NCBI GenBank assembly: GCA_024036415.1
Contig: JAMWET010000021.1
Span: 365,001-429,000, forward strand
Reading direction: 5' to 3'
DNA: 64,000 bases
Origin: Prochilodus magdalenae
Taxonomy: Eukaryota > Chordata > Actinopteri > Characiformes > Prochilodontidae
A program made the position numbers and the translations under genes. Every line of letters starts with the position of its first letter. Position 1 is the first letter of the stretch. Below, in pieces: positions 36,192 through 49,528 of this stretch. Below the pieces are notes generated by a model, which saw nothing but the letters and a program-made list of their open reading frames with translations, did no database searches and had not been told where the DNA came from.

Positions 36192-37499
36192 TCAGTATTT
36201 ACAGTGCTATGATGACATAGCCAGCTTACTGCTTGCTAGACAGTTTAACATACTGCTAGCTAGCCGGTTAGCATCATGTTAAAAAAGCAGAACTCTGTAG
36301 TTACAGTGCTATGATGACATAGCCAGCTTACTGTTAGCTAGACAGTTTAACATACTGCTAGCTAGCCGGTTAGCATTATGTTAAAAAAGCAGAACTTTGT
36401 AGTTACAGTGCTATGATGACATAGCCAGCTTACTGTTAGCTAGACAGTTGAACATACTGCTAGCTAGCCGGTTAGCATCATGTTAAAAAAGCAGAACTCT
36501 GTAGTTACAGTGCTATGATGACATTGTTAGCTTTTTCATATTAGCATTAAAGCCAGCTTGAAACTAGCATAACACATCCATACTGAGCTTCATTTGGAAA
36601 AGCATTTGACTCTCTTTATGGATTTCAGTTCTCAATATTTAGCATGAAAACTTAAAATATCACAGTGTTACTATCTTAGCAGTATCTTTCGGCTGTACTA
36701 GGTATTGTCTTGACGAGATTAGCTTAGCCACTGGTGCCAAATGCCTGGTGTCAGGAATGATTAGTCATGTTTAGCAACTGTTAGCATGGAACTAATATCC
36801 GTGTGAGTTAAGACGCCCTTAGGGAAGCACACAGGCTTGGATGACTCTGTCTGAACAGCCGTGTTGCGCAGGCTCCATCTCATAGCAGTGTTTAATAATT
36901 TAGAAATGTGACATAATTGAATAAACGAAGCCTAACGCCCCAAACTGAGGCTTGGAAATAACTTGCCCACCCTGTAGTGCTGGCTGTGCTCGGAGCCACG
37001 TTCCTCCCTGTCTGGCTGGCCTTTGCCTAGCATACTGATATGTGTTTCAGGCTGCTTTGTGTTGGCAAACACATGTAAACATCTTCCCAGTTCTGATTCC
37101 ATCCTCTTCTACATTTGTTCAATTGACCTCATGCTTGGCAGATCAAACCGAGAGCAAACTGAATATGTGGTCTGCTGCGAAATTCAGCACCATAGGCACG
37201 AAACAGATATACAGTGCCCTCCATAAATGCTGGTGTTCCTGGTGAAGAAACTAGGATGTATTAATATACTCCATTGCTTTTTGATGTTTTATTCAAAATA
37301 TATACTGCCAGTGAATATTTTGAGTACAAGGATGAAAAAAATGACTTAAATATTATCATATTTTTTTTAATGATATACATAAATGCCTTATTTGGTGTCA
37401 CTTCTAGAAATTCTTATGAGTGAAATTTAAATGAAGTATGTTTACCTGAGTAATTAGAATCGCTTGTACTGTCAGCCATTATTGCTTGTTTAACTAAAA
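36192..37499 (+). repeat. 1308-bp tandem duplication, copy 2
   Basis: Second copy of the unit starting at 34884. The Tc1-type start is at 37212 here and runs on into the rest of that element, so this copy keeps the original junction. The breakpoints share only the short text tcagta/tca, which does not suggest recombination between long repeats. Confidence 0.95.
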
Positions 37500-37693
37500 T
37501 AGAGAGGTCAGATTGTCCCCAGTACCCACATGACCAATGAAGTTGTTTGGGATTGTTCCTAGAAGATTCTTTGCTGTGAAGAACCAACAATCTTAATCAA
37601 ATACAGTTTTCCAGACATTACTGGGACATTCCATTAGTGGGACAATGTTATTGGGTTGTATAGTCAGATAAGAGCATATATGGAATGATAGTA

Positions 37694-38028
37694 GTGAGAA
37701 AGCTACTACTCTCCAGGAAGAACATTTCTGCCTCTTTAAAGTCTGAACTAATGGTATGTGGACAGATAAAGCTAAACAGGATCTTTATAGCGTAATTGAG
37801 AGATGTTATATTTGGTAAAACTAAAGGCTGGATCCCAACATAAAAATTACATCCCAACTGTGAAACATGGTGGTGGCAGTGCCATGGTTTGGGTTTGCTG
37901 CTATTGGACCAGGACAGCTTGGCATCTTCAAGTTATGTTATTCTGGATTGTCTACAGACAGAACCCTAAAAACACCTGTTAATCTGCAAGGAATGGGTAG
38001 AAATATTGCATGATGTCAAAGTCTAAGC
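37694..38028 (+). repeat. 335-bp tandem duplication, copy 1
   Basis: Repeated directly at 38029-38363 with one visible difference (ctgcaagga versus ctgcaaaga). The unit contains gagaaagctactactctcc, the VKHGGGSAMVW block and gatgtcaaagtctaagc. It lies within the Tc1 remnant and is separate from the 1308-bp duplication just upstream. Confidence 0.95.
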
Positions 38029-38363
38029 GTGAGAAAGCTACTACTCTCCAGGAAGAACATTTCTGCCTCTTTAAAGTCTGAACTAATGGTATGTGGACAG
38101 ATAAAGCTAAACAGGATCTTTATAGCGTAATTGAGAGATGTTATATTTGGTAAAACTAAAGGCTGGATCCCAACATAAAAATTACATCCCAACTGTGAAA
38201 CATGGTGGTGGCAGTGCCATGGTTTGGGTTTGCTGCTATTGGACCAGGACAGCTTGGCATCTTCAAGTTATGTTATTCTGGATTGTCTACAGACAGAACC
38301 CTAAAAACACCTGTTAATCTGCAAAGAATGGGTAGAAATATTGCATGATGTCAAAGTCTAAGC
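38029..38363 (+). repeat. 335-bp tandem duplication, copy 2
   Basis: Second copy of the unit above; it runs on directly into ttaatccaatag, the original continuation of the transposon. Confidence 0.95.
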
Positions 38364-38589
38364 CTTAATCCAATAGTAATGTTGAGTTAGGACTTGAGGT
38401 GTGGTGTTTGTGCAGGAAAACTCACCAGCATAGCAGGGTTGAAAAAGTTCTAGTGGCAGAAATGGGCCAGGGTGCCTGTATTAACTAACCGAGGTGCCCC
38501 TGGCCAATTGTGTGAAAATGAATTAACACACATCTGCAAATATTAATGTACAGTTACCGTTATTTGTTTGCACATATCAGGAAACATTT

Positions 38590-38705
38590 AACATTCATTC
38601 ATTGTCTGAGCTGCTTATACTTCTATGCTTATACCACTACTCATAGGGCAGAAGGCAGGAAGCACCCTGGACAGGCCACCAGCCTACTGCAAGGCAGGAC
38701 ATATT
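38590..38705 (+). repeat. common fish dispersed repeat, copy 2
   Basis: Shares ggaaggcaggaagcaccctg and gacaggccaccag with 19310-19440. Same orientation. Confidence 0.55.
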
Positions 38706-38754
38706 TAACATTATAGGGAACACGGGACATGTAAAAATGGGCTCATGACTTTAT

Positions 38755-38761
38755 ATATATA

Positions 38762-38818
<57 letters not shown>

Positions 38819-38820
38819 TT
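38755..38820 (+). repeat. (TA)n and poly-T
   Basis: About 25 TA units with one interruption, then ten T. Simple repeat. Confidence 0.95.
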
Positions 38821-38870
38821 ATTCAAAGACTTTAATTCAGCAAATAAATACACTGGTGGTTTGCTAATAT

Positions 38871-39150
38871 GATGCTGACATGGTGGTTGTGTGTTAGTGT
38901 ATGTTGGCCTGGTGTGAGTGGATCAGACAGAGCAGTGCTGCTGGAGTGTTGAAACACTGTGCCCACTCACTGTCCCGTCTATTAGACACTCCTACCTTGC
39001 TGGTGCTTGCTGATAGCTCATCTGCTGCTACACAGTTTGTGTTGCGTATCTACTAATCCTTCATCAGTGGTCACAGGACGCTGCCCACAGGACATTTCTG
39101 GCAATGTACACTAACAAGGAGGCACTTAATAAAGTGGGCAGTTGTGCAAA
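38871..39150 (+). mobile_element. foldback/MITE-like repeat, copy 3 (rearranged)
   Basis: Contains gtgagtggatcagaca, then attagacactcctacc, then ggtcacaggacgctgccc, the last two being reverse complements of blocks in copies 1 and 2. Both arms are represented with a shortened middle. It ends in cttaataaagtgggcag. Confidence 0.6.
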
Positions 39151-39760
39151 ACAAATCTCAGCTGATGGGAAAAGTTAGATCAACCATTCCATAACTGAGG
39201 ACCTGTTAAAACTAAATGCTTTCCTGTCAGGATGAGAAATGGAGCAGAATTTCCACTTTAAAGCTGTTTAATTCAGTCCAATCAGGGCACACAGACCAGC
39301 TCGTATCATTCCATTTAAACATTCAACCTCAGTCATTTGTATTAATTGGTGAGCAACGTCTTATCAATTTCCGCTCTGCTGCTTCCCTTACAGTATGTCA
39401 GTCTGAAGTACCCTTTAGCTGGGGTTGCTTCAGTGCCACAGCATTGTTTTCTTCCTGCGCTGTGCCTCTAGATATGAGCCCGTATCTGTTCATTGATCAG
39501 AGTATTGTGTGAAGCCCATAGATTCTGTACAGCCTTGAAGAAAAAAAACAGGCTGGCCGTTTCAGTTTATCGTAGCTCTGTATCTGCTCATACAAAGAAA
39601 AGTTCCTGTTATTTTGAGGGAAAATATTTCCTTTTGTGCGTCCCAGGATCGATACCACAGCCGAAGATAAGAGAAAATATAAAAATTGGAATTCAAAGAA
39701 TAGGACTATATTCTATATGCTATTTTTCAAATGCCTGAAATCACTTGTCATTTATCTCTC

Positions 39761-39792
<32 letters not shown>

Positions 39793-39822
39793 GATAAGTG
39801 ATGGTAATTTTAGACTGATATA

Positions 39823-40020
39823 GGGAACACTTATTGAGCTACACATACAGAAGTAGTGTCTCTCAGTATGGCACTGGGCCACCATGTTTTGCTGACCCAA
39901 CACGCAGAGTGGACACTGTTTTCTTCATAAGATCATTCTAAGTACTCAGAATTGTGCCAGGAAAGGTGTCCACCAAATCTGGTTCAACTGTACAATTCTA
40001 TGATGCCAGAGTGTCTGAAC
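39823..40020 (-). mobile_element. Tc1 family B, 3' terminal fragment (minus strand)
   Basis: Reads ttattgagctacacatacag then agtagtgtctctcagta, the reverse complement of the terminus at 8640-8675 and 55600-55640. Only the end of the element remains. Confidence 0.6.
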
Positions 40021-43000
40021 ATTGATATGACCAACATCCAAACTCTAGTCTGATCTAAGCAATCAGAATAAAAAGTAGAATATCAGTAGGAAGGGTGGAA
40101 CAGCTTGTAGTCATTTTTTGAACCAGATTTTGCCCTTTTGAGCTCCGAGATGCACCCTAAACTCCACACTGCACACAGAGAGCAATGCTTTAGAAGGTCT
40201 ATTATCCACCTTGTTGATGTTACAGCTCAGAAGATCCAGTTCTCCTGCACTCAGAGTCTTTGTTTAAGAACAGAAACACATTGGACATATTTCTGTGTTA
40301 AAAATGCCATTCACTGCTTAAACCTGGCAGTAAGAGTTGCTGCATACTGCACATACATCCATAATAATAATAATAGTACAGCAAAACAATGGTAATAATT
40401 CATAACCTCTAAATGCATCAGAATTCACATGATCAGTATGGGGCACAGCAGTTTGGTTTCTTGACATTATATTCCGCCCTCGCCGGGACCTCCACCCCGA
40501 AGGCTTCTCGGGAAGGAAATGATGCATGGGAAGCGATGGCTTGAGTGGCAGTCATAAAACGCTGCTTTGCCCCAGAACACATTTCCACTTCACCCGCCTC
40601 AGCCAGCAGCCATGACTGCTGGAGATCAGTTGCCTGCGCTGTCTGAGAAATACTCCTCTGAGTTTGAAATGTGAACGCTTTCGCCAAGACATCCAGCTTG
40701 GGACTCGGCTGAGGAATACTGATTGAGTTTCTTGGCAAAGCAGCTCCTTAACAGGCTTCTTCAGGAAAACAACTGCCCAAATGCAGGCTTCATTAAAATT
40801 CCCTCTGCTGGTCGTCTGTGTGGGAGATATGTAAACACCATGACCGCTACAGAAAGGCGGCGGTGTGTGCGTTTAGGCTGATATGTCAGTCTTCGGCTCA
40901 GTTATTCATGCACTGTAATGATTCATTCATGTATAGTGGCTCTGTGTTTGGCTCAGTAGACGTGAAGCTGATTAATCCAAATCCAAAGTGTCCGGCTGAA
41001 TCCACAACGTCCTACTATCCAACATTCTGCTGCACTGTTGTGATTTTAAACTTCTGAATGCACACCCATTACGCCACAACTCCTTGGCTCATATGCATTA
41101 ATGAGGAGATATTCTGTGGTAATGAGGCTGGAAAGGAATGTGGTTCTACTCGATTTCCATATTGACAACTCAAAACTGTTCTTTAAAAAATAAAATATTG
41201 TTAAAAATGATGTTTTTGTTTACACTAAAAGTTTTAAAGTACAGTATTTTAAATAAACTAGCATGCTAGTCACGATATAGCAATGCTACACAGTATAATA
41301 CACACAGTGATACAGTATGTTGTACTGGCCTATGCAGTCAAACAGGGAAAGAACTTATTACGCTGATTGTTTTCTGCCATTGCTTTGTTTGCTGTCATTG
41401 ATTAATAATCAAATCATTTTGCTCTCACCAGTCACTGTGCATCATTGCTATCCGCCATTGCCTCAGGCCTTCAGTTAGCTATCAGCACACCAGAGTTTTG
41501 TATATGAGCATGTTATTTTTTACCTATCCATCTGTTTTCAGTTAATTTGGTACTTGGTATTTGGTACAAAAGCTTTGGTACAAGAGCTAATGCTAATTAG
41601 CTAATGCTAATTCAGTGCATAATTGGCTTCGATGTTTAGGTTTAAGTTATTAGTTGTGTTGTCTTTCTTGGGCAAATGTACCTGTGGCATGTGGACGGAT
41701 GCTACTCTTCATAGTGAAGGTTGTGTTTACATGAGTTCATGAATGGCTGTTAGGACAACGCTACAGTCAGGTGTAATAACATTACAGGGCAAGGCATGCT
41801 CGGAAACTGTATCTACCCAGCTGGCCTCCTTTAGGATATAATGGTTGGCTGCATTGAAAAGGAGCGTCAACCTTTAAAGTAGAGTGAAAATGTTGGTTGG
41901 TTGATCGACTGATTGATTAATTGATTTATTGAGCCTACACACATTTACACAAGCCAACCTAATAATGTCTTACAAAAGTGGTCAGAATCCAATTGACTGG
42001 TTAGAGACATATATTCATTGACCACCTGATGGTTTAGCAGACCCCCGATTGGCTAAGGAGTCTATTGAACGAGTGTGTGTGGGAGTGTTTTTCTTTAGGA
42101 GCTTTGATAACACTCTTGTTACTTCCTATGATCTATCTCTTTCTGCTTAGTGTCACAGAACCTCACTATTTATGGGTTTTCTTTTACCCAGTGTATCCCA
42201 TCATTGACAGTTTCCCTCATTAGCTGGCTCTCCTGCGTTATATAAAGCCACCAAGCCAGGAGAATGAATGCTAACACCACATCTTTATAAACTCAAACAA
42301 TTGGAGGACTAACTGCTAACCATCTTACATCAGCTTACAGAAGGCTGGCTAGCATCCTGCTAAGTGATGGGAGAGAATAAGGGCCATTCTTATCCACTAT
42401 GTGTGGGATCTAAATTGCAGTCTCGCTACAACACATCTTTTATGCATACCGGTTGCACCGCTAACCAAAACCTGATAACACCTGAACATAATATAGCTTA
42501 TATTCCAAAATAGCCCCCACGCTGTCCAGCTACTCAGGCGATCACCAGAGGTGCAATAAAATCATTTCTTCCTTTGTGCATAGTTTCTTATCACATCCTG
42601 GATTGTTTTGAGTGATATGCTGTGTAAATGCCACATTGTCAGATATTATTGATCCAGCTCAAAGCTGAATCGTCCAGTGCTGGCCTCAATAAAGTCACGG
42701 TGGTCAATTTGTCCGATTGATGACAGCAGTCTGAGCCACGAGACTACTTGAACTACTGAAGTGCAAGCCTATATCGACTTGATAAAACAGAAGATGGAGC
42801 GCCATGATGAAAAAGCAATGTCATATTCATAACAGAGACATTTATGCAACACCTTCATCCAGATGTGAAAATGCTGTCAGCTGTATAGCTCATCTGAATT
42901 TAACCAAAAGCAAGACAAAAGGCCTGAAAGCCTTCTTATTGGACTCCTACTGTCTCACTGCTGTTTGATGAGGATGTTCTGCAGAAGACGGCTGTGCTCT

Positions 43001-43982
43001 TCTCCGTGCTGTCTGTCCAGTGGAGGTGCACTGTAGAATGCTATTCATGCACAGCCAGAGATCTGCGCGCTGTAGGTCTGAAGAATGTAATCAGCGTCAT
43101 TAGATTAAGATAGGGGGCCTTTCCAGTCAGACAAGTGATGTGCCCAAGAGGACAGCTCTTTTCAGGGAGAAGGGGGGGAGCAATTATAGCATGTCTTCTA
43201 CAGTGAACATCACTGAACCTTGAACCACGTAGAGGTGGTAGATCAGGGGTTTCCCTGTGTCCTGTTCTGTCCTAGTACTAGGATTCATTTTACTGTGTAT
43301 CGGTACAATTAAATTTTCATGCATGTTGCAAATTATAAGTAAGAATGTGCAATGTAGAAAGTAGCGGTTGTTCTATGGTACTGTCCTTTGGTTCTTGTCT
43401 TGGTGATAATGTAAGTAACTAACTGGCCTGGGACATACTAGGAGCCATAGCTTTCTCTCCTCATATTCGCCAACAGTTTACTTTGGCAGCTGCTTGACCG
43501 ACACAATGCCACTGGGCAGATCAATTTTCAAACGCTTGGAGGAAAATGCAGTCCTCTAATAGGAAGCCCTATCAGTGATGTAATTATTACCAGATCATTT
43601 GAGGTTATTCTCCAATTCTCTGGTGGCTTTTACCCATTTTACAACGCTGTGTAGGAATAACCCTGTGTTATTCTGGAAAGTATCCTGTCACGTCCTTAAG
43701 GGCTTTTCTTAACTACGAGGGTCCCTGAGAAAGCACTTACTTGCACTCTCTGCAGCCCTAATTACATGAGACTAATACAACCTGCATTTGCCCTTGTAGA
43801 ATTAGAGAAATTACAATACCTTTTTGGCTGCAATCAGTGGAAGCTATTACTTAGAACCTGTTTTTGTTATGATGATATGCATAAACTGGAAGGACACTTC
43901 CATCTCTGTAATTTAAACAGATTTCTCTTATCATATGCAGATGGGACAATACTGGGAAGGAAGATTTACTGATGATGACACA

Positions 43983-44430
43983 TTAAGGCTGATATGGGCA
44001 ATATTTACTGAGCTACATATACATATACATACATACATACATACATACATACATACATCTCTCAGTATGGCATTAAGCCACCATTTTTGCTAACTCAGCA
44101 TGCCAGACTTCCTAATAGTGTGCTGTAAACTGGCCTTCAGAACATGTGACGCTCTACAACAAACCGCATGTCACGGCACTGACCATGGTGCCACCACACC
44201 TCCACACTCAGATTCATTGGTCGTCTCCACCAAAACAAAAGCAGGACTCGTCACTGAAAACGACCCGGTGCCATTCTGAGTCACTCCATGACCGTCTAGA
44301 GTGACACCATTGAATGTTGACATGGTGTTAAGGGTGGTCGTCGTAACGGTCTGCCTGCATGTGTCCTGGGTTGTGCGGCCTGCCAATGGTGCTGGCACTA
44401 ACAGGATGACTCTTGGAGGCATCGGTGATC
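43983..44430 (-). mobile_element. Tc1 family B remnant with ACAT array (minus strand)
   Basis: The terminus at 43990-44080 matches family B, but a (ACAT)n array at 44018-44058 has expanded within it. Further in, the minus strand has TSPAFVLVETTNES (44190-44235), an off-frame translation that also occurs in the plus-strand copy at 8400, confirming kinship. Large deletion between the two parts, no open transposase. Confidence 0.7.
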
Positions 44431-44659
44431 ACTGAATGTCCACAGTTATGGCTGTTGGGCCACTCTGTGCATGTTGGCCAAGTAAGTCCTCTCTCTTCGT
44501 GATTCATGTAGATCTTCCAGATACTTTATGTTGCTGGTGCAAAGCTACCAAGAAAGCACGCATGGAAATGGAAAGCATGTTCAATGGGACAAACCTATAT
44601 CCTGCCAAATCCTGGCAAACAGTTTCCTTTCAATGAATGGCCTTAATCCCAGTGTGGGA

Positions 44660-44866
44660 AACCACCCTTGCCGTGTCTGAAAGTTTGCAGACACCTGCTT
44701 ATCCAGAATGTCTTCTGAAATCGAAGGTTAATAGGGAGCTGCCCCCCAACAAAATGCATCCCCCTACCCCCAATCATTTTAGAGAACATGGTCCATAACC
44801 CAGTGCAGGTGTTGGGCTGTGTACACCTCTAGCCAGCAGGTGTCTAAATACTTTTGGACAATATAT
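44660..44866. mobile_element. short non-autonomous relative of Tc1 family C
   Basis: The left part has gtgtctgaaagtttgcagac and gcttatccagaatgtcttct. The right end is ggtgtctaaatacttttgga followed by caatata, matching the right end of the element at 12121-12832. The middle holds gtgcaggtgttgggctgtg. The left TIR is poorly preserved. Confidence 0.5.
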
Positions 44867-47699
44867 CCTCTCAAAAATATTACATGCTGTGCTTCGCTTC
44901 GGGACTTTCTTTTCATTTCCCATTCATTCATTCATTCTTTTGCCTGGTCAGCCAGCCAGTCAGTCATCTCTTCATTCTCGTTTTTCTCGATTCTTATTTT
45001 CTTCTCCTCCACATTCCCACTTCCTCTCTCTGTTGTTCACGCTTTCCTATTTCTGAGTCTCTCACCATCCGTACCCATTTATAGTTTTATCTTTTTCTCA
45101 GTCATTCATTCTCTATCAGTCTCTCTCCCTCCTCCTTCCTTTGCCTCTCTATACTTCAATCTCTCAGCACACGTCTAGACCCAACAAATAGATTGTGTAG
45201 GCTGTGTTTGCTGGAAACATGGTGAAAGTCAGTAGGCAGAGAAATTGCACTCCAGCTAATGTGTTTGTTCAGACTGGATTTCCGGATATAGACACTGGTC
45301 ACTGAGGTGGAGACTGGTGGTGGCTTAATGTTCAAACACCTGGTTTTATGGGTTTATATCAGCGGTGTAGACACTATAACTTTAATCAGAATCATCAAAT
45401 AACCCTCATCCTTGCGGCCTCTTTGGAATGTTAGGGCCTGTTTCATGGTGAAAAGGTTTTTTCTAATAAAGGAGTTTGAGTGGTATATAAAAGCCAGCAA
45501 AAGCGTAAAGTGACAGTGGGAGGGCGATGTCAACCTCAAGAGAAAATGATGACAGTGATGAGAGGCATCGGGGCAGCACCTGAATCATGAGCCCCCCACA
45601 CGTGCTCCACAGCTCAACAACCGCAAAAGAACATTAGGCATTGTGAATTTTCCTCAATGCCGCGGGGTCCAGAAGGTAGAATTCAGGCACCATCCTCTCA
45701 CCATCTCTTCTGGGCATCCCTGGCGCCTATTAGACAGGCGAATGGCACAGCTCTACTGTTCTAGAGAAACTTACTGAGCCTGAATTGTTCACTGTGGTTG
45801 TGGGGAACATACAGCGCTGGCCTAGCAAGCAGGTTACTCTACAGTAAAGCCCACTAACCAGCTTCGCAGGCCAGCACGACATTACGGAAATGACATCTGC
45901 AGGCACTAATAACATCCATACAACTTATTTATATTTAAAGTCTTTCCTACCACAGCTGTGGCATTTCCCATGAGCCTGTGCGAGTGGATGTTCTGCATGC
46001 CCACATCTCCCACGCATCCACAGGAGCGCAAGCCAGTAGCAGGATGCTACAATGCTGAACAGACCAGATGAGAACATATGAATATCTGTGCATATGCATG
46101 TATAAATCTCTATACATACAGAAGTCTGGGGAGGCATCTAGTAGGTATTGTGTACAGTATACACTCAAGGATTTGGACATTTCTAAAAATGGCCTTTGTC
46201 ATATTTGTGCCCATAAGCATTAGGAGTTATAGTGCTCTACAGTCAGGGAAGTTAGTTCGGCTCAGTTTAAATTTGTAGTGCAAAGTGTCCACTGGAGTTT
46301 GGCTCATCCTTGTGAGGTGGAGGAACCAAACCAGATGGTTATGGATGACGTGAGGTTGGACTGAGTCTGAGCCAGGCCTCATTTTTTCAGCTGTCTCAGA
46401 AAGAACATTGTCTGCAGTGCTTTCTTGGCTATGGGGACTGTACTCGTCTCCTGTCCCTGGATATGCTGATGCCTAGGAACTTGTGTGACTCCAGAACTGT
46501 TGAACTTGAGTTGGGGGTTTGGGGGGAGGGTGATTGGGCTGATGGGGTTTACAGCTGGAGTCCACCACCATTTGATATTAAAATCAATCAGTTTCTAAAG
46601 TTGGCTAGAAGCTGCTTAACCTGCTACTTTAAAGCACAGGCCCACTAGTGGCTTTGCCGGGTTTATGCAGTGCACTTTCAAAGCATATAGTTAATTTGTC
46701 TGCTGGACATTCCTAATTGTTATAGAATTTGACCCTTAGTTATTGATTTATTGGTTTACTTTTGTCACAGTTACATCCTGTAGTTCTGCTCAGCAAGTTA
46801 TTTAAACCACATTCCTTTAAGTTGGATTTAGTCTAAGCCCACACTGAAAAAGGTAAAGCATTGAATTGGCTTCAGTCACATGTAATCATTTCCATGTGCG
46901 GGACATGCGATATATTACATCACTGGCATGACAATTCAGCAAAGCCTCAGAAAAGAGGCTCAGAATTGGTTTGTGGGTATGTTTGATTGTGTTTCCACCT
47001 TTTAGAAACTCTGCTGTCTTGGGGCTCTGCTGCTATTTTCTCAGCTGTTTTTCAGATGAAAATGTCAGGCCAAATTTATTAGCTCAGCCGTTTTCATAAG
47101 CCTGTCATGTCATGTCACTTTCTCCGTTTTACAGATTTACGTAATTGTGCACCAGCAATAAAAAGCATGGCTTAAAAATGAGCATAACAATACCTTCAGC
47201 TCAGAAAGGAAGTAGGTCAGTGCATAAGGTAGCTTAGTGTTGCATGTGGTAGAAGGTTGGTGGATCGGAGTTCTTCAACTGACTAATTTGATTTGAGATA
47301 CACATTTTCTGGCAAAGTGCTTTGCATTCAATTTGACTAGTTCAGGCTGTACTGCTATAATGAAGCTAAACAGCTGGAAACACCTGGACTGTACAGTGCA
47401 TGGCATGATATGTTTTACTAGAATACAAAACCATTCAAATGTTCAGAATATAGTGAGTACACATTAGAGGTACAGTCATTGTTGGTTAGTATGTCTGGAT
47501 TTAAATAAACGGAATAATACGAGCTCAAAATCACAAAAGAAAGGTCTAAAGTTGATTTCAAGCATGGCCTCTGCATTTGGAATCTGTTCCTGTTAATATG
47601 AAGTCAAAAGGGCTTTACTGTTAGTGAAGCAAGCCACCATTTGGCTACAAACTCCAAAATAAGCCCTTTAGGAATAAAACACTAAATATGTGGTATATA

Positions 47700-48130
47700 T
47701 ATTTAAGAAAGAACTGACTGGGGAGCTCAGACAGCCCAAAAGAGGCCACTGATGGCAATGGAAGACAACTGTGGCGAATGACAGAAGACGTTGGACAGAT
47801 CAAGAACAACTTCCAGGAGGTAGACATAGGAAAATAAAACAGAAGATTACATCATTGGTAGGCCTAAAGAAGCCTGTATCACTGTGGGACAGTTTCTTAT
47901 GTGTACGTCAACTTGTACTAGAATGATGGATAGATGAGTATAGAGAAGGGAAAGAGGTGTTCATGATACAGTGCATCTAAAACCATCTGAAAAAAGCATG
48001 GCGGCGGGAGTGCTATAGGATCTGCAATAGAACTGGTTCTGTTGTGCTTATTGATGGGTGTGATTGCTGTCAACAGAAACAGGATGAATAGGCATCTATG
48101 TTTATTTTGATGTTGAATTATTTATGAACC
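47700..48130 (+). mobile_element. Tc1-type transposase remnant
   Basis: The order of blocks fits a Tc1 transposase: agaaagaactgactgggg, gaagacaactgtggcgaatg, caacttccaggaggta, gtactagaatgatggata, gaaaaaagcatggcggcggg (KHGGG-like), then LIDGCDCCQQKQDE at about 48045-48090. There are several stops and deletions. It belongs to the broad group of 23408 and 51860 but looks like a different family. Confidence 0.6.
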
Positions 48131-49528
48131 TCACTGTGTGTGTGGGTGTGGCACAATATAAATCGATGGTGCTCATCAGTTGGAAGTTTGCCTGCACCCT
48201 AGTTCTCTTATAGGAACCTCCTTCAGATGTTTAAGCAGTGGGATTTATTTGATTCAGCTATTTGTTGGATTTGTATGCCAAACCTGCAGTACCCATGCAC
48301 TCCTAAGTTAATACTGCATTTTCATTACAGGGATTAGGAATCACTTCCCTCTCTGATTACTGGACACTTTTGGGGAAAGTGTTCATGGTGGTGAATTCCA
48401 TTTAGCTTCAAGGTCCTCCCTGCACCACAGCCATGGTGGAAGGTTTTGATGTTTGTCTGTTTTCTAATCTACTAGCAACCTTCAGCTTCAAAGATTCTCG
48501 GAAGATGGCTGTTCTGTCCTCTTGAGATGTCTGAGATTTGATGGTTATGTGACCAGGCAGTGTGTTATCAGTGTGCAATGACATGCAGCGATTGGAGAGA
48601 TATTGGACAGCTCAGAGATCTGATAATGAAATCTTGTAATAAGAGAAGCTCCCAGGTGGAAAGATTTGGCATCATCAAGTGTCTGTCAGACTCGAGCAGT
48701 TAAGAAAACCTGAAGAAGAAGAAGAAGATCCATGTGCAGCCTATGCTGCCATATATAAGTATGGGACTGGTTTAAATAGGAATTGCTGTAGGTGTATTTC
48801 TGCAATTATCTGTTTGCAGTGTTTTCATCCCAAGTCATCTTCCTTAACCATCACCTTTCGAATATGAGCTATTCTGGATGTTAATTAACTGTATAGATGT
48901 TATGCAGCTGTCAGTTATTATAGAAACACCAACAATTCTGTCCATGGCCATTTTTATCCAATTGGGGGCCCTAGGTGAGATCCAAGTCAGGGGCCAACTA
49001 CCCATGTTGGTTGACACTTGATCAGGAAAAGGGTAATACATTCTATAGTAGAAATACAGGGAATGCAGGCAATCCAGCAAGCAAAGAAGTAATAAATGAA
49101 TAAATATAATAAACACTTGTGTTGGAACGAAGGCCCGAAGCAACTGCTTTATGCCACTTATAGGACGAGACATCACCAACAAAATTGGCTCCATAATACT
49201 GACTATAATTTAATGCCTTGCTCCTGGAGAATACAAGTCAGATTCTCTTTCATATTAAGCAATAGCACTTTATTATTTCTCAGAAATTGGTTTGGCATCA
49301 TTTGGCCATTCTGTTTCAAGCTAACAAATCACTCGCAAGCTCTGCATGGCAAGCAACACAGAGCATATATAATATAGTGTTATTGACCGCACGGGAGGAA
49401 GCGTCTGCAGCCATTTCAGCTAATTAGTGTAAATAAATAGACTGTTAGCTTTTAGTGATGTATAGTGCTTAGCAGTCATACTCATAACCTCTTACATAAA
49501 CACTTCATAACATACACATGAATGTCCA

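Larger units (their letters stand above)
37212..38560 (+). mobile_element. Tc1-type element remnant, family E, with internal duplication
   Basis: The left end cagtgccctccataaatgc (37212; also 35904 in the other tandem copy) resembles the terminus of fish Tc1-like elements. Inside, VKHGGGSAMVW (37860 and 38195) is the conserved transposase block, and 38362-38470 resembles the LNPIE-to-C-terminal region (ccttaatccaatag and following). Many stops. It cannot make a transposase. Confidence 0.75.

Noticed and set aside
35715..37245. Identical 67-residue ORFs occurring twice
   Set aside because: The identity reflects the 1308-bp duplication and not selection on a protein. No start context or domain.
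34884..37499. A CRISPR-like or other direct-repeat array
   Set aside because: The repeats are long, adjacent and without unique spacers, in a vertebrate intron.
44819..45178. A 119-residue ORF rich in Ser, Phe and Leu
   Set aside because: Low-complexity pyrimidine-rich DNA (ttctctcc, cattcattc) gives such ORFs by chance.
47221..47290. A tRNA-derived SINE head (tagcttagtg as box A and gatcggagttc as box B)
   Set aside because: Box spacing and sequence are too poor, no cloverleaf can be drawn and no tail repeat is seen.
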